Shown here: positions 52,423 through 62,650 of the stretch, piece after piece
Layout of the letters: every line of letters begins with the position of its first letter
How positions within the stretch are numbered: the stretch's first letter is position 1
NCBI RefSeq assembly: GCF_000016985.1
Contig: NC_009633.1
Coordinates: forward strand, 2,046,001-2,110,000
Reading direction: 5' to 3'
Length of the DNA: 64,000 nt
DNA from: Alkaliphilus metalliredigens QYMF
GTDB taxonomy: Bacteria; Bacillota; Clostridia; Peptostreptococcales; Natronincolaceae
Made by a program: the position numbers and the translations under genes
Notes under the pieces: generated by a model
What the model saw: the letters and a program-made list of their open reading frames with translations, nothing else
Told to the model about the DNA's origin: nothing
The model's database searches: none

Positions 52423-53277
52423 ATGGGAGAAATTATTAAAGGCAAACCAGTTGCTGATAAAATCAGTGAGGATTTAATTCAGGAAATTGAAGGATTAAAA
52501 GGCAAAGGCATTCAACCTAAATTAGCTATTGTAAGGGTAGGAGCGAATTCATCTGATTTAGCCTACGAAAAAGGAGCTCTTGGTAGAAGTAAAAAAGTAG
52601 GTGTCGAGACAGAAGTACATGAATTACCTGAAGATATTACCCAAGATGACTTTATAAAAGAACTAAAGAAACTCAATGAAGATAAGGCTGTAAATGGCAT
52701 ACTTATTTTTAGACCACTTCCTGAACAACTAGATGAGAGCGTGATCAAGTATGTTATTGCACCAGAAAAGGATATTGACTGCTTAAGTCCAATCAATGTT
52801 GGAAAGATGACAGAGGGAGACAAGACAGGATTTCCTCCTTGCACACCAACAGCAGTAGTAGAAATATTAAAATTTTATGGGGTAGAGCTACAAGGCAAAG
52901 ACTGCGCGATCATAGGTGCATCTATGGTGGTAGGTAAACCTGCAGCCTTATTGCTATTAAACGAAAATGCGACTATCTCAGTTTGTCATATCTTTACAAA
53001 GGATTCAGCTAAGATAGCTAGTCAAGCAGATGTAGTAGTAGTAGGGGTAGGGGTACCTAGACTGGTAAAGGAAAATTGGATAGCAAATGGTGCAGTGGTA
53101 ATTGATGTTGGTATCAATGTAGATAAAGAAGGTAATATGTGCGGAGACGTTGACTTTGATGGTGTGAAGGACAAAGTTTCTATGATTACACCAGTGCCAG
53201 GTGGTGTAGGATCTGTTACCACATCTATATTAGCTAAACATGTTGTAAAGGCTTGTAAACAGCAAAATAATTTATAG
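52423..53277 (+). CDS. folD: Methylene-THF dehydrogenase/cyclohydrolase
   Basis: A 284-residue bifunctional enzyme. The catalytic Lys lies in DLAYEKGALG (Y-x-x-x-K variant: YEKGALGRSKK), and PLPEQLD, DIDCLSPINVG, IGASMVVGKPAALLL and ITPVPGGVGSVTTSIL are all family marks. It interconverts 10-formyl/methenyl-THF and methylene-THF with NAD(P)H. A 117-bp gap separates it from fchA, with no terminator. Confidence 0.95.
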   Translation: MGEIIKGKPVADKISEDLIQEIEGLKGKGIQPKLAIVRVGANSSDLAYEKGALGRSKKVGVETEVHELPEDITQDDFIKELKKLNEDKAVNGILIFRPLPEQLDESVIKYVIAPEKDIDCLSPINVGKMTEGDKTGFPPCTPTAVVEILKFYGVELQGKDCAIIGASMVVGKPAALLLLNENATISVCHIFTKDSAKIASQADVVVVGVGVPRLVKENWIANGAVVIDVGINVDKEGNMCGDVDFDGVKDKVSMITPVPGGVGSVTTSILAKHVVKACKQQNNL

Positions 53278-53379
53278 AATCCTTTGAGTTGATTAAACCA
53301 GTAAAAATAAAGAGAAAGAGAATAAATTTTTTACTGGTAAACTCTTCAGGATACATTGTATAAAAAGGGGGAATAAAAA

Positions 53380-54051
53380 ATGATTATTTCACAAAATAAG
53401 CCTTTTGAAGAAGTTTTAGCGTTCCTAGAAAATAGCGAAAAAATTATTATTGTAGGATGTAGTGAGTGTGCTACTGTTTGTAAAGTAGGGGGAGAAACAG
53501 AAGTACAGGAAATGAAGGAAATGCTAGAAGAAGAAGGTAAAAAAGTCTTAGGAACGACTATATTAAGTCCTGCCTGTAACCTTTTAAATTCTAGAAAAGA
53601 TATGAAACAATTTAAAGAAGAACTGAAGGAAACCGATGCGATACTTTCTTTAGCCTGTGGGGACGGAACGCAAACAGTAGCAAAGGTTGCAAAACCTGAA
53701 GTTTATCCTGGTTCAGACACCATGTTTATTGGGGAAATAGAAAGAATCGGACAATTTGAAGAAGCATGTAAAGCCTGTGGCGAGTGTGAACTTGGATGGA
53801 CAGCTGCTATATGTCCTATTACAAAATGTGCCAAAGGGTTAGTTAATGGTCCATGTGGTGGAGCCAAAGATAAAAAGTGTGAAGTGAGTAATGATAACGA
53901 TTGTGCATGGCTTTTGATTTATGATAAATTAAAGGATCTTGGCAAACTAGAAAACATGATGAGCATGAGAGAGCCAAAGAATTTCGAAAAAGGAAATGCT
54001 CCTAGAAGAATCAACCTAAGAAATCAGGAAAAAGAAACTGCAAATGCATAG
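53380..54051 (+). CDS. metV: Methylene-THF reductase zinc-finger subunit MetV
   Basis: A 223-residue protein of the MTHFR C-terminal/MetV family. GCSECATVCKVGG near residue 26 and CKACGECELGWTAAICPITKC plus GPCGGAKDKKCE toward the end supply the many metal-binding Cys. It forms a complex with MetF in acetogens and may pass electrons. It lies 21 bp before metF. Confidence 0.92.
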   Translation: MIISQNKPFEEVLAFLENSEKIIIVGCSECATVCKVGGETEVQEMKEMLEEEGKKVLGTTILSPACNLLNSRKDMKQFKEELKETDAILSLACGDGTQTVAKVAKPEVYPGSDTMFIGEIERIGQFEEACKACGECELGWTAAICPITKCAKGLVNGPCGGAKDKKCEVSNDNDCAWLLIYDKLKDLGKLENMMSMREPKNFEKGNAPRRINLRNQEKETANA

Positions 54052-54072
54052 ATTTATAAAGGGGGGATTGGA

Positions 54073-54954
54073 ATGAGTTTGTTAAAGGATGTATTAGAAA
54101 GAGGGGAATTCGGTGTTACAGCTGAAATGGCACCTCCAAAAGGAACGGATTTGTCACATTTATTAGAATGTGCAAGAGCAATAAAGGGTCGGGTTCATGG
54201 TGTCAATGTAACGGATTTTCAATCAGCGGTTCTAAGAGTAACATCTTTAGTAACCTGTAAATTACTTAAGGATGAAGGGCTAGAGCCTATTCTGCAAGTA
54301 ACAGGAAGAGATAGAAATAGAATAGCTATCCAAGGAGAGCTTTTAGGAGCATCAGTTTTTGGTATAGAAAATGCATTAGGGCTTACGGGAGATCATACTG
54401 TTGTGGGAGATCATCCACAGGCAAAACCAGTTTTCGATTTAGATAGTGTAGGCATTCTTCAAGCAGCAACTACTTTAATGAGTGGCAAAGACATGGTAGG
54501 TATTGAATTACAAGGAACGCCAACATTCTACTTAGGTGCCTGTGTAACTCCGAGATTTGATCCTATGGAAGCTCAAATACTTAAAATGGAAAAGAAAATT
54601 AAAGCGGGAGCTAAGTTCTTCCAAACCCAAGCCATTTATGATTTAGATACCATGAGGGAATTCATAGAAAAAACAAAGCATTTAGATACGAAAATCCTAG
54701 CAGGTATTATACCATTAAAATCTGCGGGTATGGCTAAATTTATGAATAACAATGTACCGGGGGTATTTGTTCCTGATGAGTTAATAGAAAGAATGAAAAA
54801 TACTCCAAAGGAAGAACGAGTAGAAGAAGGTATAAAAATGGCTGGTGAATTAATAAGACAGCTAAGAGAAGAGGGCTTATGTGACGGCGTCCATATTATG
54901 GCCATAGGTGCGGAAGAAAATGTACCTCGAATATTAGACGCAGCAGGACTGTAA
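54073..54954 (+). CDS. metF: Methylene-tetrahydrofolate reductase
   Basis: A 293-residue TIM-barrel flavoenzyme. GEFGVTAEMAPPKGTD opens the barrel, with the catalytic Glu in TAEM. GLTGDHT, ELQGTPTFYLGACVTP and FFQTQAIYDL follow in family order. It reduces methylene-THF to methyl-THF, probably with electrons through MetV. AAAGGGGGG precedes the ATG. Confidence 0.95.
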   Translation: MSLLKDVLERGEFGVTAEMAPPKGTDLSHLLECARAIKGRVHGVNVTDFQSAVLRVTSLVTCKLLKDEGLEPILQVTGRDRNRIAIQGELLGASVFGIENALGLTGDHTVVGDHPQAKPVFDLDSVGILQAATTLMSGKDMVGIELQGTPTFYLGACVTPRFDPMEAQILKMEKKIKAGAKFFQTQAIYDLDTMREFIEKTKHLDTKILAGIIPLKSAGMAKFMNNNVPGVFVPDELIERMKNTPKEERVEEGIKMAGELIRQLREEGLCDGVHIMAIGAEENVPRILDAAGL

Positions 54955-54982
54955 AATTTTTCACAAAAGGGGGTATTTATAA

Positions 54983-56356
54983 GTGAAAGTAGCTGTAATA
55001 GGCGGTGGTCCAGGGGGATATGTAGCTGCTATCAAGGCAGCAATGCTCGGAGCGGAAGTTACTTTAATTGAGAAAAAAAGAGTGGGTGGAACTTGTTTAA
55101 ATGTAGGCTGCATTCCTACCAAATCTTTGTTAGCTTCCTCGGATGTACTTGAGGTTGTAAGAGATGCAAAGAACTATGGTATAAATATTGACGGTACGAT
55201 TGAACCAGATCTTCCAGCTATAATGAAAAGAAAAGAAAAAATCGTAGAACAACTGGTCAAGGGAATCGAATTTTTATTTGATAAAAAGGGTGTTAAGCTC
55301 ATTAACGGTTTCGGAAAATTAGTCGATAAAAACAAAATAGAGGTTACAAAAGAAGATGGTTCTAAGGAAGAAATAGAGGCTGACAAAATTATCTTAGCTA
55401 CTGGCTCAGTTCCAATTGTCCCACCAATCTTTCCTCATGACGGTAAAAAAATCATTACCAGTGATGAAGCTCTTTTCTTAGAGGAAATACCAAAATCTAT
55501 GAGTATTGTAGGTGGAGGTGTTATTGGCTGTGAGTTTGGACAATTCTTCAGTAAAATGGGTACAAAGGTTACGATCGTTGAGATGGCTGAACAATTGTTA
55601 CCATTTGAGGATAAAGATGTAGCAAAACAGTTGGAAAGATCCTTCAAAAGAGATAAAATAAAGATGCTAACAGGACAAAAAATTAACAAATGCGAAGTAC
55701 AAGACAATAAAGTCATTGCTTATTTAGAGGGGGACAAAACTTTAGAAGCTGACATCATGTTGGTTTCCGTAGGTAGAAAGCCCTACCTAGAAAACTTAGG
55801 GTTAGAAGATCTAGGTATCGAAATGGAAAAGGGTAAGGTTGTTGTCAATAAAAATATGGAAACAAATATTAAAGGTATTTATGCCATAGGGGATATTGTA
55901 GACACACCATTTCTAGCTCATGTAGCATCTAAAGAAGGTTTAATAGCAGCAGAAAATGCTTTAGGTAAGGATAAGGCCATTAGTTATAGAGCAGTACCTA
56001 GATGTATTTATACTGGACCTGAAGTAGCGGCTGTTGGTATGACTGAAAAAGAAGCAGAAGCCAAAGGTATGATCTACCATGTAGGGAAATTTGAATTCAG
56101 AGGATTAGGCAAAGCTCAAGCCATAGGTCACTTTCAAGGCTTTGTAAAGGTATTAGTAGATGATCAAGACGTCATCATTGGAGCTGCTATTGTAGGGCCC
56201 CATGCTACGGACCTTTTAGCTGAGCTGAGTTTAGCCGTAGAATTACAACTAACTGCTGAAAGAGTAGGGGATATCATTCATCCCCATCCCACCTTATCGG
56301 AGGGTATTATGGAAGCATTACATGACGTACATAAGGCTTGTATTCATGCTGTATAG
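54983..56356 (+). CDS. lpdA: Dihydrolipoyl dehydrogenase
   Basis: A 457-residue flavoprotein. FAD loop IGGGPGGYVAAIKAA, redox disulfide GGTCLNVGCIPTKSL, NAD loop VGGGVIGCEFGQFF, FAD site YAIGDI, and the C-terminal HPHPTLSE with the catalytic His-Glu. It reoxidises dihydrolipoyl groups. With gcvH downstream it gives the operon two glycine-cleavage parts. The start is GTG after AAAGGGGG. Confidence 0.95.
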   Translation: MKVAVIGGGPGGYVAAIKAAMLGAEVTLIEKKRVGGTCLNVGCIPTKSLLASSDVLEVVRDAKNYGINIDGTIEPDLPAIMKRKEKIVEQLVKGIEFLFDKKGVKLINGFGKLVDKNKIEVTKEDGSKEEIEADKIILATGSVPIVPPIFPHDGKKIITSDEALFLEEIPKSMSIVGGGVIGCEFGQFFSKMGTKVTIVEMAEQLLPFEDKDVAKQLERSFKRDKIKMLTGQKINKCEVQDNKVIAYLEGDKTLEADIMLVSVGRKPYLENLGLEDLGIEMEKGKVVVNKNMETNIKGIYAIGDIVDTPFLAHVASKEGLIAAENALGKDKAISYRAVPRCIYTGPEVAAVGMTEKEAEAKGMIYHVGKFEFRGLGKAQAIGHFQGFVKVLVDDQDVIIGAAIVGPHATDLLAELSLAVELQLTAERVGDIIHPHPTLSEGIMEALHDVHKACIHAV

Positions 56357-56432
56357 AGGGTAGGGAACTATTAAAAGTCCTGCCCCCTCAAAGCAAGGCT
56401 TTTGTCTACAACTAACAGGAGGGAGATACACT

Positions 56433-57206
56433 ATGGGATATACAATTGCTGTTGCAGGTAAAGGTGGAACAGGAAAAACAACATTGACAGGGCTTTTAAT
56501 AGACCAACTAGTAAAAAGCAATGAAAAACCTATTTTAGCAGTAGATGCTGATGCCAATGCTAATTTAAATGAGGTATTAGGAGAAGAAATCGAATGCACA
56601 ATAGGAGCAATAAGAGAAGAAGTTAGTAAAAGAGAAAATGCTGGAAATAGCTTTCCAGGGGGCATGACTAAGGCACAGTACTTAAAGTATAGATTAAATG
56701 CTATTATTACAGAGGGTAAAGGCTACGACTTAATTGCAATGGGCCGATCTGAAGGACAAGGATGTTATTGCTATGTAAATGGCATGTTAAGGGAACAAAT
56801 AGATTCCTTGTCAGATAGCTATAAATATTTAGTGATTGATAATGAAGCTGGAATGGAGCATTTAAGTAGAAAAACCACTAAAAAAATAGATACGCTTTTT
56901 TTAGTAAGTGATGCTTCAAGACGTGGTATTCAAGCAGCTGGTAGAATCAATGAACTAGTGAAAGAGTTAGAACTAAATGTAAGTAATATCTATCTAATTG
57001 TAAATAGAGTCCCTGAAGGCGTATTAAAAGCTGATACAGTAGAAGAAATTAGAAAACAAGGTATGAACTTAATAGGGGTAGTTCCTATGGACCATCAGGT
57101 ATATGAATATGATGCTGAAGGAATACCATTAGTACAATTACCAGAGGATTCTATTTCTAAAAAGGCCTTAAGGGGTATATTATCTGAGATTCAGTTTAAA
57201 AAGTAA
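56433..57206 (+). CDS. acsF: Second CooC-type ATPase (AcsF-like)
   Basis: A 257-residue MinD-type ATPase with P-loop GKGGTGKTTLTGLL, VDADANANLNEVLG and GQGCYCYVNGMLR (C-x-C metal site). It differs from the first CooC and sits just before the corrinoid protein genes, the place of acsF. It probably inserts nickel into acetyl-CoA synthase or the CODH/ACS complex. Confidence 0.88.
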   Translation: MGYTIAVAGKGGTGKTTLTGLLIDQLVKSNEKPILAVDADANANLNEVLGEEIECTIGAIREEVSKRENAGNSFPGGMTKAQYLKYRLNAIITEGKGYDLIAMGRSEGQGCYCYVNGMLREQIDSLSDSYKYLVIDNEAGMEHLSRKTTKKIDTLFLVSDASRRGIQAAGRINELVKELELNVSNIYLIVNRVPEGVLKADTVEEIRKQGMNLIGVVPMDHQVYEYDAEGIPLVQLPEDSISKKALRGILSEIQFKK

Positions 57207-57228
57207 TTACTTAAAGGAGGCGGTTGAG

Positions 57229-58173
57229 ATGCCATTTAAAATGTCAGTACAGGATTTCAAAGGGAAAATCAATGAAGTAGAGATCGGCAAAGGAGAAAAA
57301 GCGATTAAAATTGGTGGGCAAAAGGCAACAGCTTTATATCATTTTGATAATGATGCTGGGAACGCACCTAAAATTGGGATTGAAATTACAGACATTTATC
57401 CAGAAGAATGGATAGCATCTTTGAAAGAGTTATACAAGGATGTTGCAAATGATCCCGCAGCGTGGGCAAAATTTGTAGAAGAAAAATTAGAACCAGATTT
57501 TATCTGTTTAAGATTTGAAGGATCAGATCCTAATGGTCTAGATAAGTCTCCAGAAGAATGTGCGGAGGTGGCTAAAGCTGTAGTGGAAGCTATTTCAATT
57601 CCTCTTGTTATAGCTGGAACACAAAACCATGACAAGGATGCAAAAATATTTGAAAAAATAACAGCAGCAGTAGATGGTCATAACTGTCTTTTCTTAGCGG
57701 CTACAGAAGAAAATTACAAAACCGTAGGAGCATCAGCAGGATTGGCATATAAACATAAAGTTGGCGCTGAATCTTCCGTTGATATTAACCTTGCAAAGCA
57801 ATTGAATGTATTACTAGATCAATTAGGCGTAAAAAATGAAGATATAACTATGCATATAGGATGTTCTGCAGTAGGATATGGATTTGAATACCTTATTTCA
57901 ACTGTAGATAGAATTAGATTAGCAGCCTTAGGTCAAAATGATAAAACGCTACAAATGCCTATCATTACACCTGTGTCCTTTGAAACTTGGACTGTGAAAG
58001 AATCTATAGCTGAAGAGGAAGATGCACCAGAGTGGGGAAGCAGAGAGGAAAGAGCGATTTCGATAGAGATTTCTACTGCCACAAGTATCATAGCAGTTGG
58101 AGCTGACGCAGTAATTGTTCGTCACCCAAAATCATTGGAAACACTCAAGAATTTGACGAGTCAACTAGCATAA
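57229..58173 (+). CDS. acsD: Corrinoid Fe-S protein small subunit
   Basis: A 314-residue TIM-barrel protein (AcsD/CdhD). Landmarks are MPFKMSVQDFKGKINEVEIG at the start, ALYHFDND, LVIAGTQNHDKDA and MHIGCSAVGYGFEY. It forms the heterodimer with AcsC that carries the methyl-cobamide. It follows AAAGGAGG and precedes acsC by 47 bp. Confidence 0.95.
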   Translation: MPFKMSVQDFKGKINEVEIGKGEKAIKIGGQKATALYHFDNDAGNAPKIGIEITDIYPEEWIASLKELYKDVANDPAAWAKFVEEKLEPDFICLRFEGSDPNGLDKSPEECAEVAKAVVEAISIPLVIAGTQNHDKDAKIFEKITAAVDGHNCLFLAATEENYKTVGASAGLAYKHKVGAESSVDINLAKQLNVLLDQLGVKNEDITMHIGCSAVGYGFEYLISTVDRIRLAALGQNDKTLQMPIITPVSFETWTVKESIAEEEDAPEWGSREERAISIEISTATSIIAVGADAVIVRHPKSLETLKNLTSQLA

Positions 58174-58220
58174 GTAATGATAATAGTTTATTAAATTGAT
58201 TTTCTAAGGAGGAACGAAAA

Positions 58221-59588
58221 ATGGCTTTAACAGGATTAGATATATTTAAATTAACACCGAAAAAGAACTGTAAGGATTGTGGATTTCCAACATGTTTAGC
58301 TTTTTCAATGAAGGTGGCATCTGGTGGATCCGAAATTGAAAAATGTCCACATATGAGTCCAGAAGCATTAGAAAAATTATCAGAGGCTACTGCACCTCCA
58401 ATGAAAGCCTTGAAATTTGGTAAAGGTGACAATGAATATACAATCGGAGGAGAAACTGTACTTTTCAGACATGAAAAAACATTTGTAAATAGAAATAGAT
58501 TTGCAGTTATGTTTACAGATCAATTATCGGAAGAAGCAATACAAAGCAAGCTAGACAATATCAAAAAAGTGAATTATGTAAGAATTGGTGAAACAATGAA
58601 GGTTGAAATTGCGGCTATAAAATATGTTTCTGATAAAGAAAAATATTTTAACCTAATAAAGAAAGTAAAAGAAAGTGGTATCAGTATAGCATATATGTTG
58701 ATTTGTGAAGATGTTGACGTACTTAAAGAAGCCTTAGAATTAGTGAAGGATGAAAAACCTATTGTTTATGGCGCTACAAAGGATAATTATGAAGCAATGG
58801 TAAGCTTAGTTAAGGATCAAAAACTGCCATTAGGTCTAAAGGCAGATGGTTTAGAAGAACTATATAATTTAGTAGAAAAAGTACAAGGGTTGGACTACAA
58901 AGAGCTAGTATTAGGAACAGAAGCTTCTTCTGTTAAAGAAACGTTTAAAAATGCGGTACAAATTAGAAGAACAGCTTTAAAAGAGCAAGATAGAAAATTT
59001 GGTTATCCATCCGTTGTATTTGCAAATGAATTAGCAAACAATGATAGTAATATGGAAATTGCAATTGCTTCCTTGTTTGTAGTGAAATATGGTTCGATTA
59101 TTGTATTAGAGGATATTGATTATGCAAAAGCATTATCCTTGTTTTCCTTAAGACAAAATGTATTTACTGATCCTCAAAGACCAATGAGAGTCGAGCCAGA
59201 TATCTATCCTATCAATGGAGCAGATGAAAATTCTCCAGTATTGGTTACTGTTGATTTTGCATTAACCTACTTTATTGTAGCTGGTGAAATTGAAAGATCT
59301 AAAGTACCAGTATGGGTAGCTATTCCTGATGCAGGAGGGTATTCTGTATTAACTGCATGGGCAGCAGGTAAATTTGGTGCGGGTAGTATTAGTAAATTTA
59401 TCAAAGAGAGTGGCATAGCAGAAAAAACCAAGTCTAGAAAATTAATTTTACCAGGACTTGTAGCTGTTCTTAAGGGAGAGCTAGAAGATGAATTACCTGA
59501 ATGGGAAATCATTATAGGAACAGAAGAAGCAATGCACATACCAAAGTTTTTAAAGCAATTAAATAACACAGTGGAAGCAAATGCTTAG
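58221..59588 (+). CDS. acsC: Corrinoid Fe-S protein large subunit
   Basis: A 455-residue protein. The N-terminal 4Fe-4S motif is CKDCGFPTCLAFSMKVASG followed by KCPH; the central TIM barrel and the C-terminal cobamide-binding domain (VWVAIPDAGGYSVLTAWAAG) follow. The cluster reduces Co(II) to Co(I); the cobamide takes methyl from AcsE and gives it to AcsB. Confidence 0.96.
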   Translation: MALTGLDIFKLTPKKNCKDCGFPTCLAFSMKVASGGSEIEKCPHMSPEALEKLSEATAPPMKALKFGKGDNEYTIGGETVLFRHEKTFVNRNRFAVMFTDQLSEEAIQSKLDNIKKVNYVRIGETMKVEIAAIKYVSDKEKYFNLIKKVKESGISIAYMLICEDVDVLKEALELVKDEKPIVYGATKDNYEAMVSLVKDQKLPLGLKADGLEELYNLVEKVQGLDYKELVLGTEASSVKETFKNAVQIRRTALKEQDRKFGYPSVVFANELANNDSNMEIAIASLFVVKYGSIIVLEDIDYAKALSLFSLRQNVFTDPQRPMRVEPDIYPINGADENSPVLVTVDFALTYFIVAGEIERSKVPVWVAIPDAGGYSVLTAWAAGKFGAGSISKFIKESGIAEKTKSRKLILPGLVAVLKGELEDELPEWEIIIGTEEAMHIPKFLKQLNNTVEANA

Positions 59589-59671
59589 TCATAGATCTTT
59601 CATTTAAGATTATTTAATATATAAAAGCTGAAAAATTAAAAAAAGAGTATAAAAAATTGGGGGGTTTAAAA

Positions 59672-60457
59672 ATGGATAAGTTTCTTGTGATTGGTGAAAG
59701 AATTCATTGCATTTCACCAGCAATCAGAAAGGCACTAGCTGAACGAGACACAGCACCAATTTTTAAAAGAGCAAAAGAACAAATTGAAGCAGGGGCAGAC
59801 TATATTGACGTAAACATTGGACCAGCTGAAAAAGATGGTGAAGAAATAATGACATGGGCTGTCAAAGCGATTCAGGAAGAATTTGACAATGTACCCTTAG
59901 CACTAGACACAGTAAATAGAAAAGCCATAGAAGCTGGCTTGAAGGTATACAATAAGGAAAACGGAAAAGCAATCATTAATTCAGCTGATGCTGGACCAAG
60001 AATTGATTTATTTGAGTTAGCAGGACAATATGATGCTAAAATAATTGGATTATGTGCTAAAGAAGGCATACCAAGAGATTGTGAAGAACGTATTGCTTAT
60101 TGTACAGAAATGTTGGAAAAAGCCATGGAAGCTGGGGTAGATCCAGATGATATCCTATTTGACCCTCTGTTTCTTGTGGTTAAGGGAATGCAAGAGAAAC
60201 AATCAGATGTATTAGAAGCCATAAGACAAATTACTGAAATGGGTTTAAAAACAACTGGAGGGCTAAGTAATATTTCTAATGGTGCACCAAAGCATGTAAG
60301 ACCAATTATGGATGCAGCCTTTGCAGCTATGGCAATGCAGTGTGGCTTGTCTTCAGCTATTATTAATCCATGTGACAAAGAATTAATGGATACAATAAAA
60401 ACCTGTGATGTTGTTAAAAACAATATTTTATATGCTGATTCATATCTAGATTTATAA
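59672..60457 (+). CDS. acsE: Methyl-THF:corrinoid protein methyltransferase
   Basis: A 261-residue pterin-binding TIM-barrel enzyme. VIGERIHCISP, AGADYIDVNIGPAEKDG, LALDTVNRKAIEAGL, INSADAG and TTGGLSNISNGAP are the expected family blocks. It transfers the methyl of methyl-THF to the corrinoid protein. ATG 59672 is spaced from GGGGGG and matches family starts better than TTG 59657. Confidence 0.95.
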   Translation: MDKFLVIGERIHCISPAIRKALAERDTAPIFKRAKEQIEAGADYIDVNIGPAEKDGEEIMTWAVKAIQEEFDNVPLALDTVNRKAIEAGLKVYNKENGKAIINSADAGPRIDLFELAGQYDAKIIGLCAKEGIPRDCEERIAYCTEMLEKAMEAGVDPDDILFDPLFLVVKGMQEKQSDVLEAIRQITEMGLKTTGGLSNISNGAPKHVRPIMDAAFAAMAMQCGLSSAIINPCDKELMDTIKTCDVVKNNILYADSYLDL

Positions 60458-60480
60458 AAAAGTTTAAAGGGGGTTAAAAC

Positions 60481-62607
60481 ATGAATTTATTTCAAACAGT
60501 TTACAATGGATCTAACGTAGCATTAAATGCAGCAGAAGGTTTATTGAAGCAAGCAATCAAAGAAAAAGGTAAAGACCATAACGTAGCTTTCCCAGATACA
60601 GCGTATTCATTACCAATTATTTATGCAGCAACAGGATTGAAAATGGCAACACTAGCTGACCTTGAGGGGGCTATTGGTGTAGTAAAAAGCCTCATTGTTG
60701 AAGAGCCTCGTTTAGAGCCAGCCTTAAATGCAGGTCTTGCAACAGCAGTTTCAGCAGAGATTATAGAAGCTATCAAGTATGCTTTAAATGACGCACCCTA
60801 TGAGGCTCCCTGTGTAGGACACATATCTGATGCAACCATCCGTGCCTTAGGGGTTCCTCTAGTAACTGGTGATATACCAGGGGTAGCTGTTGTTTTAGGT
60901 AAATGTCCTGATAGTGAAACAGCTGGAAAGGTAATCAAGGACTACCAATCTAAAGGACTACTTACCTTCTTAGTTGGAGAAGTAATTGATCAAGCGATAG
61001 AAGCTAATGTAAAAATGGGCTTAGAGTTAAGAGTTATTCCTTTAGGCTATGATGTTACTTCTGTTATTCACGTTGTCTCTGTAGCCATTAGAGCCAGTCT
61101 TATTTTCGGCGGTGTGGAACCTGGCAATCTAGAAGAACATCTGGCCTATACAAAGAAAAGAGTCCCAGCATTTGTTAATGCATTTGGACCATTAAGTGAA
61201 TTAGTAGTCTCAGCAGGAGCGGGAGCGATTGCACTTGGTTTCCCTGTTATTACAGACCAAATAGTAACAGAAGTACCAACATTACTATTAACACAAAAGG
61301 ATTTCGATAAAATTCCAGCTACTTCTTTAGAAGCAAGAAACATAAAAATCAAAGTAACAGAAATCGACATTCCAGTTGGATTTGCAGCGGCCTTTGAAGG
61401 AGAAAGAGTTAGAAAAGACAATTTATATGCTGAGTTTGGCGGTTCAAAAACTGAGTGTTGGGAATTAGTTAGAAGTAAAGAATTATCAGAAATTGAAGAC
61501 CATAAGATAAACGTTATAGGTCCAAACATTGATGATTTTGAAGGAGAGCCTAAAAGAATTCCACTTGCTATTATAGTTGAAGTAGCTGGAAAAAATATGC
61601 AACTAGATTTTGAACCTGTATTGGAAAGACGTATTCACTATTTTATGAACTATACTGAAGGTGTTATGCATGTTGGCCAAAGAGACACTACATGGATTAG
61701 AATCAGTAAAGATACCTATGCCAGTGGATTTAGATTAGAACACATAGGAGAAGTATTATACGCAAAAATGATGGATGAGTTTTCTTCTGTTGTTGACAAA
61801 TGTCAGGTGACTATTATAACTGATGCAGCAAAGATTGCAGAGATGAAGAAGACTGATGCCGAAGCTATATATATGGCTCGAGATGAAAGACTTGCTTCTT
61901 TAACAGATGAAAGTGTAGATACCTTCTATTCCTGTTTACTATGCCAGTCATTTGCACCAGCACATGTCTGTATCGTAACACCTGAAAGATTGGGGTTATG
62001 TGGTGCTGTAAGCTGGTTAGATGCAAAGGCTACAAAGGAATTAGATCCTGCGGGTCCATGTCAACCTATTGCTAAAGAAGGTGTTGAAGACGAAGTAAAA
62101 GGTATTTGGAGTGCTGTAAACGAACATGTTGATGAAAAATCTCAAGGAGCTGTATCAAGAGTAACTCTTTATAGTTTGTTAGAAGACCCGATGACATCCT
62201 GTGGTTGCTTTGAGTGTATAGCTGGTATTATGCCGGAAGCTAACGGTGTTGTTATTGTAAATAGAGAATTTCCTTCCACAACACCTGTTGGAATGACCTT
62301 TGGTGAACTTGCTTCCATGACTGGTGGTGGTGTTCAAACACCAGGATTTATGGGACATGGAAGATACTTTATTTCTTCTAAGAAGTTTATCTCAGCTGAA
62401 GGTGGTCCAGGAAGAATCGTATGGATGCCAAAAGAACTAAAGGATCATGTAAAAGATAGATTAGACCAAACAGCTAAGGAAATGTACGGAATTGATAATT
62501 TCACAGACATGATTTGTGATGAAACCATCGCAACAGATTCAGAAGAAGTATTAAACTTCCTTACACAAAAAGGACATCCTGCATTAACAATGGAAGCATT
62601 GATGTAA
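60481..62607 (+). CDS. acsB: CO dehydrogenase/acetyl-CoA synthase, ACS subunit
   Basis: A 708-residue acetyl-CoA synthase. The A-cluster Cys are in YSCLLCQSFAPAHVC, GLCGAVSW and SCGCFECIAG. The N-terminal helical CO-channel domain and middle domain are complete. It condenses CO, the methyl from AcsCD and CoA at a Ni-Ni-[4Fe-4S] site. A long hairpin separates it from gcvH. Confidence 0.97.
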   Translation: MNLFQTVYNGSNVALNAAEGLLKQAIKEKGKDHNVAFPDTAYSLPIIYAATGLKMATLADLEGAIGVVKSLIVEEPRLEPALNAGLATAVSAEIIEAIKYALNDAPYEAPCVGHISDATIRALGVPLVTGDIPGVAVVLGKCPDSETAGKVIKDYQSKGLLTFLVGEVIDQAIEANVKMGLELRVIPLGYDVTSVIHVVSVAIRASLIFGGVEPGNLEEHLAYTKKRVPAFVNAFGPLSELVVSAGAGAIALGFPVITDQIVTEVPTLLLTQKDFDKIPATSLEARNIKIKVTEIDIPVGFAAAFEGERVRKDNLYAEFGGSKTECWELVRSKELSEIEDHKINVIGPNIDDFEGEPKRIPLAIIVEVAGKNMQLDFEPVLERRIHYFMNYTEGVMHVGQRDTTWIRISKDTYASGFRLEHIGEVLYAKMMDEFSSVVDKCQVTIITDAAKIAEMKKTDAEAIYMARDERLASLTDESVDTFYSCLLCQSFAPAHVCIVTPERLGLCGAVSWLDAKATKELDPAGPCQPIAKEGVEDEVKGIWSAVNEHVDEKSQGAVSRVTLYSLLEDPMTSCGCFECIAGIMPEANGVVIVNREFPSTTPVGMTFGELASMTGGGVQTPGFMGHGRYFISSKKFISAEGGPGRIVWMPKELKDHVKDRLDQTAKEMYGIDNFTDMICDETIATDSEEVLNFLTQKGHPALTMEALM

Positions 62608-62610
62608 TTA

Positions 62611-62650
62611 AATACAATTGAATACAATTAAATATAATTGAATATAATAC
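62611..62650 (+). repeat. Four 10-bp tandem repeats after acsB
   Basis: AATACAATTG, AATACAATTA, AATATAATTG and AATATAATAC lie head to tail. The last unit enters the hairpin arm. Confidence 0.7.
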
